64,000 bases of DNA from Halobaculum limi (GTDB lineage: Archaea; Halobacteriota; Halobacteria; Halobacteriales; Haloferacaceae): contig NZ_CP120468.1 in assembly GCF_029490015.1 (NCBI RefSeq), positions 2,790,001 to 2,854,000 of the forward strand. The letters run 5' to 3'. The notes beneath the pieces are model-generated. The model saw only the letters and a program-made list of their open reading frames with translations, was not told the origin of the DNA and ran no database searches. Below are positions 35,889 through 44,040 of the stretch, piece by piece. The position numbers were made by a program, and so were the translations under genes. Position 1 is the first letter of the stretch. The number at the start of each line of letters is the position of its first letter.

Positions 35889-36662
35889 ATGGACGGTCCG
35901 GACCCGGCGCTGTTGCGCGAGGACATGCTCGACTCGGTCGAGCACAGCCTCGGCCACGCGCCCGGCGAGGCAGTTCGCGACGCGATGTCGACCGTGCCGC
36001 GCGAGGAGTTCGTCGCCGAGGCACCGTATGCGAACCGAGCGGGCGAACAGGGCGGGACGCGCGTGCTCGCGCCGGCGACGGTCGCGCGGATGCTGTCGGC
36101 GCTCGATGCCGACTCGGGCGACGAGACGCTCGTCGTCGGCGTCGGCGTCGGCTACACTGCGGCGGTACTCGCGGAGATCGTCGGCGCGAGACACGTGCAC
36201 GCCGTCGACATCTCCCGCCGGATGGTGTACGACGCGCGGCAGAACCTCGCCGCCGCCGACTACGAGGCGGTGCTGGTCGACTGTGCCGACGGCGCAAACG
36301 GCCTGCCAGCGTACGCCCCCTTCGACCGCGTCCTCGTCGAGGCGGCGGCGGTCGACCCACCGAGAGCGCTCGCCGACCAACTCGCACCCGACGGCCGCCT
36401 CGTCTTGCCCCGTGGTCGCGGCGCAGACCAGAGCGTCGTCGCGTTCGAACCCGACGATGCTGGACGCCTGCACGAGACGGAGACCGCGGGCCCGGTGTCG
36501 CTGTCGCCGTTGCTCGTCGACGGCGAGCAAGCAGGAGCGGGCGAGCGCAACCGAACCCGACGTGAAGACGCCGAGTTCTCCCAGCAAGGCTACTTCGCCA
36601 AGACCGGGTGGGAACACGAGTGGATCGACTGGGACGACCGCCTCACCGGAACCGACCGCTAA
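35889..36662 (+). CDS. pcm: Protein-L-isoaspartate O-methyltransferase-like
   Basis: A 257-residue PCMT-family protein starting MDGPDPALLREDMLDSVEHSLG at 35,889. It has the family N-terminal VPREEFVAEAPYANRA (usual P-R-x-x-F), the variant TLVVGVGVGYTAAVLAEIVG SAM site and VDCADGANGLPAYAPFDRVLVEAA with LVLPRGR. The usual DGS triplet of isoaspartyl methyltransferases is replaced here; haloarchaea keep one canonical and one divergent copy, and this resembles the divergent copy (inference). It methylates L-isoaspartyl residues in damaged proteins. Separate from the dpp operon by 100 bases. Confidence 0.8.
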   Translation: MDGPDPALLREDMLDSVEHSLGHAPGEAVRDAMSTVPREEFVAEAPYANRAGEQGGTRVLAPATVARMLSALDADSGDETLVVGVGVGYTAAVLAEIVGARHVHAVDISRRMVYDARQNLAAADYEAVLVDCADGANGLPAYAPFDRVLVEAAAVDPPRALADQLAPDGRLVLPRGRGADQSVVAFEPDDAGRLHETETAGPVSLSPLLVDGEQAGAGERNRTRREDAEFSQQGYFAKTGWEHEWIDWDDRLTGTDR

Positions 36663-36752
36663 TCTGCGTCGCGAACAGTCACGTCGCCTGACACGCCCTC
36701 CTGCGACGCCTTCGAGAGACTTTAACGGACTCCGTTCGGAGCCACGACCGAT

Positions 36753-38465
36753 ATGGACAGCCAGGGCACTCTCGATGGGGTCGACAGCGCCGACCCCGGA
36801 GCCGTCTTCGCGGACGGCGGACAGCCAGCGTGGTACCGCGACGCGGTGGTGTACAGCCTCGACGTGAAGACGTTTCAGGACAGCGACGGCGATGGCTGGG
36901 GAGACTTTCAGGGACTGATCGACCGTCTCGACTACCTCGAAGAGATTGGAGTCGACTGTCTGTGGGTCCGGCCGTTCTACCCGAGTCCGCTGCGCGACAA
37001 CGGCTACGACGTGGCCGACTACCGTGGCGTCGACGACCGGATGGGGTCGATGGACGACTTCGACCGCCTCGTCGACGAGATGGACGACCGCGGGATGCGC
37101 CTCATCACCGACCTCGTCCTCAACCACACCTCTGTCGACCACGAGTGGTTCCAGCGTGCCCGCGAAGACCCCGACTCGAAGTACCACGACTACTACCTGT
37201 GGACGAGTCACATCGACGACGCGTTCCACACGGAGAACATCTTCCCCGAGTTCGAGGACGGCGTGTGGTCGTACGACGAGGTCGCCGAGAAACACTACTT
37301 CCACCAGTTCTACAACCACCAACCCGACCTCAACGTCGCCAACCCCGAAGTCCAGGAGGAACTGTTCGACATCATCCAGTTCTGGCTGGAGCGTGGCGTC
37401 GACGGCTTCCGCATCGACGCCGCCCACCCGATGGTGCTCCCGAAGGGGCACAACGCTCACCGGATGGACGACCCGCAGTGGCTGTTCCGCGAGATGAAGC
37501 GCCGGGCCCGCGAAGTGAAAGACGACGCCGTCCTCCTCGCCGAGGCCGACGACGAACCCGACCACCTCGACTTCTACTTCGCTGGCGGCGACGGCTTCGA
37601 CGCCCTGTTCAACTTCGTCGGTAACTCCCACGTCACCTACGGCGTCGGCGTCGAGGACACGTGGCCGCTGCACCGGATGTTCGAGCAGATTCCGGACGGC
37701 GACCCCGACGGGCACGTCTGGTGGGCGAACTTCCTCCGGAACCACGACGAGTGGAACCTCCTGAAACTCCCACACGAGGCGCTCGAACACGCCCGCGAGG
37801 AGTTCCGCGAGGGCCACGGCGACGGGCGTGACTCGTGGATCTTCGGCCGCGGGCATCGCCTCCGACTGGCCGACCTGTACGACGGCGACCACGACCGCAT
37901 CGCGATGGCCCACAGCCTCCTGTTGGCGCTCCCGGGGACGCCCATCCTCTTTTCGGGCGACGAAATCGGGATGCACGCCGACCTCGACCTCCCCGAACGG
38001 CAGGCCGTCCGCACGCCGATGCGCTGGGACGGCAGCGAACCGAACGCGGGCTTCTCCTCGGCCGACGCCGACGAGTTGGTCATCCCCGTCGACGGCACCG
38101 GATGGCCGGGCGTGTTCCAGGCTGACGTGGCGAGTCAGCGCGGCGACGCCGACTCGCTGTTCGCCCGCGTCAGCCGCGCGGTCGAGGCGCGCAAGCGCGC
38201 ACCCGAGGTGAGTCGCGGCGACTTCGCTGTCGTCGACACCGACCCGAAGGAGGTGTGGGCCCACCGCTTCGACCACGACGGCGAGGTACTCCTCACCGTT
38301 CACAACTTCGCGGACGACCACCGCGAGGCGGTCGTCGGCTTCGACGTCGACCCCGACGACGCAGAGTGCGTCCTCGGTGACGCCGAGTTCACCGTCGCCG
38401 ACGGCGGCGTCTCCGTCTCGATGGACGGCTGTGACTACCTCTGGCTTCGCGGCGAGAAGCGATAG
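36753..38465 (+). CDS. GH13 family enzyme, trehalose synthase (TreS)-like
   Basis: A 570-residue alpha-amylase family enzyme. Catalytic residues are the nucleophile Asp222 (GFRIDAAHP), acid/base Glu264 (LLAEADDEP) and Asp332 (FLRNHDEWN). YPSPLRDNGYDVADY, LITDLVLNHTSVDHEW and RTPMRWDGSEPNAGFS are typical of maltose alpha-D-glucosyltransferase/trehalose synthase. Members interconvert maltose and trehalose; a hydrolase or sucrose-type activity remains possible. No signal peptide is present, so it is cytoplasmic. No trehalose or glycogen gene lies close by. Confidence 0.82.
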   Translation: MDSQGTLDGVDSADPGAVFADGGQPAWYRDAVVYSLDVKTFQDSDGDGWGDFQGLIDRLDYLEEIGVDCLWVRPFYPSPLRDNGYDVADYRGVDDRMGSMDDFDRLVDEMDDRGMRLITDLVLNHTSVDHEWFQRAREDPDSKYHDYYLWTSHIDDAFHTENIFPEFEDGVWSYDEVAEKHYFHQFYNHQPDLNVANPEVQEELFDIIQFWLERGVDGFRIDAAHPMVLPKGHNAHRMDDPQWLFREMKRRAREVKDDAVLLAEADDEPDHLDFYFAGGDGFDALFNFVGNSHVTYGVGVEDTWPLHRMFEQIPDGDPDGHVWWANFLRNHDEWNLLKLPHEALEHAREEFREGHGDGRDSWIFGRGHRLRLADLYDGDHDRIAMAHSLLLALPGTPILFSGDEIGMHADLDLPERQAVRTPMRWDGSEPNAGFSSADADELVIPVDGTGWPGVFQADVASQRGDADSLFARVSRAVEARKRAPEVSRGDFAVVDTDPKEVWAHRFDHDGEVLLTVHNFADDHREAVVGFDVDPDDAECVLGDAEFTVADGGVSVSMDGCDYLWLRGEKR

Positions 38466-38512
38466 AACGCCGAGCGAGGCGTCTCGAACGGGAACGGCGC
38501 GGCGGTGGAGCG

Positions 38513-40423
38513 TTACTCGCCCGCGTCGTCGGAACAGTCGTCGACGAGCGGTAGCCGCGCGACGACCGCCGCGCCGCCACCCGACGACTCCTCGTAGCGA
38601 ACCGTGCCGCCGGCGGCGTCGACCGACCACCGGACCAACCAGAGACCGATCCCCTGGCCGTGTTCGGTCGGCGTCTCCGCGCCGTATTCGAGGGGCGTTC
38701 TGCTGTCTGGAGTGACTCCCGGCCCGTCGTCGGCGACGCGCAACACGGCGTCGTCGCCGTCGACCGACAGCGACACCGTCACCGTCGGCGCTGGGACGTG
38801 TTCGAGTGCATTCGCGATCAGTTCCTCGACGGCGAGCATCAGCGGTGCGGCCCCCGAGACACAGACGCGTCGGTCTGGCAGCGACAGGCGTACCGCCGCG
38901 TCGTCGTTCGCGGCCGCCAGCCGAGCGGTGACCTCCTCGACGACCGCCGCCGCGTCGACGGCGTCGGCGTCCTCGATGTCGACGACGTCTTCGCGGAACT
39001 TCCGAGCGCTGTCCGAGAGGTCGAGGACGTCGAGAGCGGCCGTACGGATACGGTCCACGTCGGCACGGAGCGCCTCGACGTCGACGGTGTCGGTCTTCGC
39101 GTCGGGTCCGTCGCCGCCCGCGTACGCCTCGATGACACCATCGATGTGGTCGGCGTAGCCGAGGACGACGTTCAGGCGGTTGCGGATGTTGTGGCGCAAC
39201 ACCCGGTCGAGAACGGTCAGTCGCTGGTCGCGGGCCACCCGGTCGGTCACGTCCCGCTGGAAGCCGAGGTAGTGGGTCACCCCGCCGTCGTCGTTGCGGA
39301 TGGGCGAGATGTCCAGCGCGTTGTACCACATCCGCCCGTCCTCGCGGCGGTTCAACAACACGACCGACTCCTCCTCGCCCGCGTCGATCGCTCGTCGAAG
39401 CCGTGCGATCGACTCGACGTCGGTGGCGTCCGTCTGGAGGAGGCGGGGATTGTGTCCGAGGATCTGATCGTCGCCCAGCCCGGTGAGTCCCTTGAACGTG
39501 TTGTTGGCGTAGATGAGCGGTTCGTCGTCGTCGGTGTGGTCCGCGATGGTGATGCCGACCGTCGCCTCGTCCATCGCACGACGGTACAGCGCAAGTCGCT
39601 CCTCGCGTTCACGTCGCTCTCGGAGGTCGTGTGCGACCACTTGTACGTCGCCCTCACCCACGTCGATAGTCGTCATTTCGACCGGGACCGGCCGAGAGTC
39701 GGCTGGCCCAGTCGTCGACGACGCGGCAGAGTCGTCGGCCACGCCGCCGTCGGTGTCGCTGATCACTGCTCGCGTCAGCGTCGTCTCGATGGGGCCACCC
39801 CGTCCCGCGGTGCCCGCGGCGGTCAGCGCCGCCGTGACCGCGTCGGCGTCGACCGCCGGCACGAGGTCGGCGAGTGGCCGGCCCTCCAGCGTCGACGGCT
39901 CGACCGCCAGCAACGACTCCGCCGCGGGGTTCGCGTACGTCACGACGCCATCTCGACAGACGAACACCGCGTCCGGGAGGTGTCTGACCAGTCGTTCGAG
40001 GCGGTCGCGACTCGCGGCCAGTTCCGTCGACAGCGAGCGTGCGCGTGCGAGCGCTCGAAGCCGTCGTGCCAGCGCCGCCTGCCGGATGGGCGCGGCGACC
40101 GTCTCGTCGACGTGGTCGCCTGCGGAGTCCAGTCGTGCCAGCGCCGCGCCGGGGTCACCGAACCGCTCGGCCACGTACAACAGCGTCGGGTGGTACGTCG
40201 ACGTCGACTTCCGATACGCCGAGAGTGCGTCGCCGTGCGCCCGCGTACCGTCCACGTCGAGGAGACACACGTCGAAGTCACCAGCGAAGGGGTCGGCGTC
40301 CGTCTCCGGGACCCGCGGCGTGAATCCGTCGGACTCGGTCAGCCAGCGGTAGAGCAGGTCGCGGTCCGATCGCCCGTCGAAGACGAGGAGGACAGACAGG
40401 TCGTCCGAAGACGGGTTAGACAT
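38513..40423 (-). CDS. Histidine kinase with degenerate receiver, PAS and Cys-less LOV-like domains
   Basis: A 636-residue cytoplasmic sensor kinase. Order: receiver-like N-terminus (1-130, Asp56 kept in CLLDVDG but the usual Lys replaced in AAPI); PAS (~145-200); LOV-like PAS (~285-400) with ANNTFKGLTG and GHNPRLLQ, where Pro326 replaces the flavin-bonding Cys of LOV domains; HisKA-like helix with His411 (LRHNIRNRLNV); intact HATPase with EELIANALEH, DDGPGV and HGQGIGL. It should autophosphorylate. Its ATG region overlaps the stop of the deleted KaiC-like gene by 8 bases, so the two form one unit. Confidence 0.85.
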   Translation of the reverse strand: MSNPSSDDLSVLLVFDGRSDRDLLYRWLTESDGFTPRVPETDADPFAGDFDVCLLDVDGTRAHGDALSAYRKSTSTYHPTLLYVAERFGDPGAALARLDSAGDHVDETVAAPIRQAALARRLRALARARSLSTELAASRDRLERLVRHLPDAVFVCRDGVVTYANPAAESLLAVEPSTLEGRPLADLVPAVDADAVTAALTAAGTAGRGGPIETTLTRAVISDTDGGVADDSAASSTTGPADSRPVPVEMTTIDVGEGDVQVVAHDLRERREREERLALYRRAMDEATVGITIADHTDDDEPLIYANNTFKGLTGLGDDQILGHNPRLLQTDATDVESIARLRRAIDAGEEESVVLLNRREDGRMWYNALDISPIRNDDGGVTHYLGFQRDVTDRVARDQRLTVLDRVLRHNIRNRLNVVLGYADHIDGVIEAYAGGDGPDAKTDTVDVEALRADVDRIRTAALDVLDLSDSARKFREDVVDIEDADAVDAAAVVEEVTARLAAANDDAAVRLSLPDRRVCVSGAAPLMLAVEELIANALEHVPAPTVTVSLSVDGDDAVLRVADDGPGVTPDSRTPLEYGAETPTEHGQGIGLWLVRWSVDAAGGTVRYEESSGGGAAVVARLPLVDDCSDDAGE

Positions 40424-40790
40424 CGGTGACCGGTAGTGTGCCCGTGTGCCTGCGACGGAGTCGCGCCGTCGGTTCGCCGAGCGTGCTGCCGTCTTCGCTG
40501 GTCTGGAACTCCCGAAGCGTCCGCTCGACGGCTCCGGTCCGACGCTTCAGGACGCCAACCGTCGCTCGGAGGTCGTACGTGTGTTCCAGATAGCGGCCAA
40601 ATGGGGTCAGTTCCGCGAAGCCAACGAACAGTGCGGGTCCGTCGCTCGCGGCGAGAAACGGTAGCCAGAAGATGGTCTTCCCCCTCCCAGTGACACCACG
40701 GATTATAGATGCACGCTCCGGAATGTCCTCCCCGTCAAGGAGGGTATCGAGCCCCGGAACGCCCGGATCGATCCGTGTGCCACGTTCCAT
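40416..40790 (-). CDS. Internally deleted KaiC/RadA-like ATPase, 124 residues
   Basis: The first 62 residues match the start of haloarchaeal KaiC-like RecA-fold proteins: GVPGLDTLLDG, then Walker A in RGVTGRGKTIF (residues 31-41) and GPALFVGFAE. From about residue 74 the text switches to the C-terminal end of the same fold: RATVGVLKRRTGAVERTLRE, then GEPTARLRRRHTGTLP. About 110-120 residues, including Walker B and the catalytic Glu, are missing without a frameshift. A TATA box and a leaderless start are intact. It overlaps the kinase gene by 8 bases. It may be decaying, or it may be a non-hydrolytic partner of the kinase. Confidence 0.7.
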   Translation of the reverse strand: MERGTRIDPGVPGLDTLLDGEDIPERASIIRGVTGRGKTIFWLPFLAASDGPALFVGFAELTPFGRYLEHTYDLRATVGVLKRRTGAVERTLREFQTSEDGSTLGEPTARLRRRHTGTLPVTDV

Positions 40791-40812
40791 AGCAGACTGT
40801 GGGCGAGTGAAC

Positions 40813-40818
40813 TATATA
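40813..40818 (-). promoter_or_regulatory. TATA box for the KaiC-like/histidine kinase pair
   Basis: TATATA on the minus strand (in GTTATATAGTT), centred about 26 bases before the ATG at 40,790. This is one of the clearest promoters in the window and suggests a leaderless transcript. Confidence 0.5.
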
Positions 40819-40926
40819 ACAGAGAGGGAAGCGCTCACCCGGAGACTCCGTCAGTCGTTGGTCGGCAGACAGCGATTCGGTGGCCGGGTCTCGTTCGTTC
40901 GGCGTCGACACCCGACGACTGCCAGT

Positions 40927-41895
40927 CTACACCTCGACCGGGTCGCCCTCGGAGTCGAAGATGGCGTCGACGACACGCTGTACGGCCGTCGCCTCTGCGA
41001 ACGAGACGAGGTCGCCGTCGCCGCCCTCCAGTTCGGTCACGAACTCGTCGACGAGCGTCACCGTCGTCGACTCACGGTCGGCACACAGTTCCTCCTCGTC
41101 GTCTGTGCCGGGGTCGGCGGTCAGCCGGAACCACTCGGTCAGCGTGAGTTCACCCTCGCTCCCGGTGACGGTGATGGCGTTCTCCTCGGGTTGCTCGTGA
41201 TCACACAGGAGGTCGATGGTACCGTGGACCGAGTCGTCACCGGCCGTCTCGAACCAGCCGACGACCGACTCCTCACAGGCGTCGGGGCCGGCGTACTGGA
41301 CTTCGGCGCTCACGCGGTCGATGCCGCCGAACGCCTCCTGGACGCCGAACAGGAAGTGCGTGCCCACCTCGCGGATTGGACCACCCTGCTCGCGCGAGCG
41401 AAGCCAGTCGACGTCCTGCCACTCACGAGGCCACCGCGGGAACCGGAAGTCCAGCGAGACGCGCTTGGGCGTGCCAATCTCGCCGTCGGCGACCCGTTCG
41501 CGGAGTTCGATGAACCCCGGCGTGTAGCGGAACGGGAGGTTCACGGCCGTCACGAGGTCGGTGTCGGCCTCACGAGCGGCGAGTCGCTCGCCCTCCGCGG
41601 CATCCTCTGCGATCGGTTTCTCACAGATGACGTGGACGCCGGCGTCGAGTCCGGCCTCCGCGATTTCGCGGTGGTGAACCGGCGGCACCCCGGCGTAGAG
41701 GATATCGAGGTCGGCCTCCGCCAGCATCGCCTCGTGGTCCGTGTAGGGGTCGGCGTCGTAGTCGGCGGCGAACGACTCCGCTCGCTCGACGTCGACGTCG
41801 CAGGCGGCCGCGACGGTCGTGTCCGAATGCTCGGTGAACGATTCTGCGAGTCGACTACCGATGACGCCACAGCCGACGATGCCCACGTCGTACAT
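40927..41895 (-). CDS. Gfo/Idh/MocA family oxidoreductase
   Basis: A 322-residue NAD(P)-dependent dehydrogenase. It starts MYDVGIVGCGVIGSRLAESF at 41,895 (Rossmann glycine motif GCGVIG), includes the signature EKPIAEDAAEGERLA (residues ~92-107) with Lys-Pro, and LDFRFPRWPREWQDVDWLRS in the substrate domain. Such enzymes oxidise sugars, inositols or related polyols. No sugar pathway gene is adjacent, so the substrate is open. Stops cleanly after a coding frame; the longer open frame upstream does not look coding. Confidence 0.88.
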   Translation of the reverse strand: MYDVGIVGCGVIGSRLAESFTEHSDTTVAAACDVDVERAESFAADYDADPYTDHEAMLAEADLDILYAGVPPVHHREIAEAGLDAGVHVICEKPIAEDAAEGERLAAREADTDLVTAVNLPFRYTPGFIELRERVADGEIGTPKRVSLDFRFPRWPREWQDVDWLRSREQGGPIREVGTHFLFGVQEAFGGIDRVSAEVQYAGPDACEESVVGWFETAGDDSVHGTIDLLCDHEQPEENAITVTGSEGELTLTEWFRLTADPGTDDEEELCADRESTTVTLVDEFVTELEGGDGDLVSFAEATAVQRVVDAIFDSEGDPVEV

Positions 41896-41992
41896 AGCGA
41901 GTCGTTCGACTCGGGTGGTTTGTGCGTTCGTATTCCGGTGCGTACGACCGCCACACTTACGCCGTCTTGTCAAGAAGAAACAATGATCAGGT

Positions 41993-42394
41993 GTGGACGA
42001 CCACGAACGCGACCGACTGCTCGCCCGACTGCGCGGCGGATCGACGCTGGGGGCGGAGATGGCCGAGCGAGTCGAGATAGACGGAACGACGGTCAACCTG
42101 AAATCGCTGCTGTTCGAACTGCACGGTCTCGATACGGTCCCGGAACCCGAACACGAACGGATCGAGGAGTTACTCGGGCACCTCCGACGCGAGCGGATCA
42201 GCCGACGCCAACAGATTGCTGAGGGCGACATCTCCGTGGAGGAGGGCGAGGAACTCGTCGCCGAGGTGATCGGTATCGACCGCGCGATCAACGCGCTCGG
42301 GCGTCTCGACGCGCGTGGATACGAGGAGACAGCGCGGGAGAGCCGCATCGAGAGCCACAAGCAGTGGCTCGGATTGGTGAAGCAACTGCGGTAG
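41993..42394 (+). CDS. DUF5788-like small helical protein
   Basis: A 133-residue protein starting at GTG 41,993 (VDDHERDRLLARLRGGSTLGAEM). It is charged and mostly helical (RRERISRRQQIAEGDISVEEGEELV, IGIDRAINALGRL), without membrane segments or cysteines. It resembles the DUF5788 family of haloarchaea as I recall it; no function is known to me. It is divergent from the Gfo/Idh/MocA gene, with about 100 bases between them. Confidence 0.6.
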   Translation: MDDHERDRLLARLRGGSTLGAEMAERVEIDGTTVNLKSLLFELHGLDTVPEPEHERIEELLGHLRRERISRRQQIAEGDISVEEGEELVAEVIGIDRAINALGRLDARGYEETARESRIESHKQWLGLVKQLR

Positions 42395-42472
42395 TACGGA
42401 CGTCGACGCTCGCCCGCGCTCACCCGTCGTTCCACGCGAAACGACTTTCACCTGACGCGGTGACCCGCGCGT

Positions 42473-42955
42473 ATGGCATACAGTTACGAGCCACACTACT
42501 TCGAGGACTTCGAGGTCGGCCAGGAGTTCGTGAGCGTCGGGCGCACCGTCACCGAGTCGGACTTTATGATGCACTCGGCGCTGACGGGCGACTGGACGGA
42601 ACTGCACACCAACGCCGAGTACGCCGAGGACAACGCCTTCGGCGAGCGAATCGCCCACGGCCCGATGACGTTCGTGCAGGCGACGGGCTTCGTCTACCGC
42701 ACGGGCATCGTCGAGCGAACCGCGCTGGCGTTCCTCGGTATGAACTACATGGACCTCCCGAACCCCGTGTTCATCGGCGACACCATCTCGATGGAGATGG
42801 AAGTGACCGAGACGAAAGACCTCTCCAGTCGCGACGACGCGGGTCTCGTCGTCATCGACTGCGAGGTGACGAAGCAGGACGACACAGTGGTTCTGGAGGG
42901 CGACATGAAGTTCCTCATCAAGACCCGCGCCGAGGCGGACGACCCACACGCGTAG
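42473..42955 (+). CDS. MaoC-family dehydratase (hotdog fold)
   Basis: A 160-residue MaoC-like protein, with the hydratase motif ALTGDWTELHTNAEYA (Asp and His of the R-hydratase 2 type) followed by AFGERIAHGPMTF. Such enzymes hydrate trans-2-enoyl-CoA esters or dehydrate 3-hydroxyacyl-CoA in fatty acid, polyhydroxyalkanoate or propionyl routes. It stands 78 bases behind the DUF5788-like gene on the same strand and is convergent with the PHP gene. Confidence 0.87.
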   Translation: MAYSYEPHYFEDFEVGQEFVSVGRTVTESDFMMHSALTGDWTELHTNAEYAEDNAFGERIAHGPMTFVQATGFVYRTGIVERTALAFLGMNYMDLPNPVFIGDTISMEMEVTETKDLSSRDDAGLVVIDCEVTKQDDTVVLEGDMKFLIKTRAEADDPHA

Positions 42956-42987
42956 GGCAGTCGTCGCGTCGCCACGTTCTCACCCGT

Positions 42988-43734
42988 TCACGAGTCACCG
43001 AACAGCGCCTGAACGACGTCCGGCGCACGGCGGGCGGCCCGCGAGGCCGTCCACGCCCCCTTGCGACCCGCACCGGTGAGGTAGTGCTGTGCGCTCCGAG
43101 GGACCGGTTGGCGGCGACCGTGGACTGAGCCGTTGCCCGCGGCGAGCGCCGCCACCACGTCGTCGCCGTCGACGACCGCCGGGTGCGTCGCCTCGGGGAC
43201 GGTAACCTCGGTGAACGCGCGACCGATGTACCGGGCGTGGTGGGCGTCGCTGGCGGCGACGCCGGGGTAGCCGTGCGCCTCCGCGAAGCGGCGGGCACGG
43301 CGGTTTCGATAGCCGGTGAACAGCCAGGCGTTGAACACCTCGACGCCGTCGCAGTCGTCGATGTGGCGGCGGCGGACGCCGTGGCGCGTCCGCTGGAACG
43401 GGTGCGGGACGACCGCGACGCCGCCCATCTCGCGAACCGTCTCGACCGTCTCCGTGAACGGACGGCGGGCGGGCGGGCGCTCCTCGACGCCGATCGCGAG
43501 GAGGTGCCCCGCCGCCGTCGACACCTCCACCCCGGGGATACCGATGAGGCCGTACTCCGGGGCAAGGTCGGCCGCGCGAAGCGACGCTTCGATGGCGTCG
43601 TGGTCGGTGACGACGATGCCGTCGAGGCCGATTTCCGCGGCGTGTTCCAGCAGCAGTTCGACCGGATCGTGACCGTCGTACGACTCCTCGGAGTGGACGT
43701 GCGGGTCGATCCGGAGACCAACCTCCTCGGTCAT
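42988..43734 (-). CDS. PHP domain metal-dependent phosphoesterase
   Basis: A 248-residue PHP protein with the metal-binding pattern: HVH at the N-terminus (DPHVHSEESYDGHDP), TDHDAIEA, IPGVEVSTAAGH, VVPHPFQ and AASDAHHA. The fold hydrolyses phosphoesters in nucleotides or small metabolites, or acts as exonuclease; the substrate is unclear. A family relative releases phosphate from histidinol phosphate. It has its own start region downstream of the paa operon, from which it is separated by about 130 bases. Confidence 0.88.
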   Translation of the reverse strand: MTEEVGLRIDPHVHSEESYDGHDPVELLLEHAAEIGLDGIVVTDHDAIEASLRAADLAPEYGLIGIPGVEVSTAAGHLLAIGVEERPPARRPFTETVETVREMGGVAVVPHPFQRTRHGVRRRHIDDCDGVEVFNAWLFTGYRNRRARRFAEAHGYPGVAASDAHHARYIGRAFTEVTVPEATHPAVVDGDDVVAALAAGNGSVHGRRQPVPRSAQHYLTGAGRKGAWTASRAARRAPDVVQALFGDS

Positions 43735-43860
43735 CTACTCCACCTTGTTCCCGCACGTATCCAACACTTACGGCGGAGTCCGTGTCCGGTAGGCTCGTCG
43801 CGGCAGGGAGTCTCGGAGAAACAGACGGACGGTCAGTCCCGTTCGAGCGTCGAGAGCAAC

Positions 43861-44040
43861 TCAGCCGAACTGCTCGAACGGCTCTTCACAGTCGTTACAG
43901 AAGTGCATCGAGCGACACAGTCCTGGTCCGATCGGGTGTTCACGCTCGGTGTCGGTCGACCCGCAGTACGGACACTCGGCCGCCTCCTCGGAGTCCCCGC
44001 CCGCGGCGACGCTGGGGTCGATGTTCCGGCGCATACTCAC
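43861..44040 (-). CDS. Zinc-ribbon PaaD-C-terminal-like protein, last gene of the paa operon
   Basis: A 59-residue protein starting at GTG 44,040, which overlaps the paaD stop (GTGA); an ATG at 44,034 (MRRNIDPSV) is an alternative. It has CPYCGSTDTEREHPIGP and CNDCEEPFEQFG, the zinc ribbon that forms the C-terminus of bacterial PaaD (there CPRCGSTDT and C-x-x-C-x-x-PFDHF). Here it is a separate gene behind paaD. It is probably needed for maturation of the epoxidase as in PaaD; whether the split pieces assemble is inference. Confidence 0.75.
   Translation of the reverse strand: MSMRRNIDPSVAAGGDSEEAAECPYCGSTDTEREHPIGPGLCRSMHFCNDCEEPFEQFG

Noticed and set aside
35802-39329. A 1175-codon minus-strand open frame crossing the isoaspartyl methyltransferase and GH13 genes
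   Set aside because: It is antisense to two well-supported plus-strand genes, and its amino acid composition (long Arg- and Val-rich runs) is that of a shadow frame.
40416-40926. Whether the missing middle of the KaiC-like gene is hidden in another frame nearby
   Set aside because: No other frame between 40,416 and 40,926 contains KaiC-like text with Walker B; the sequence is truly absent, so I treat it as a deletion rather than a frameshift.
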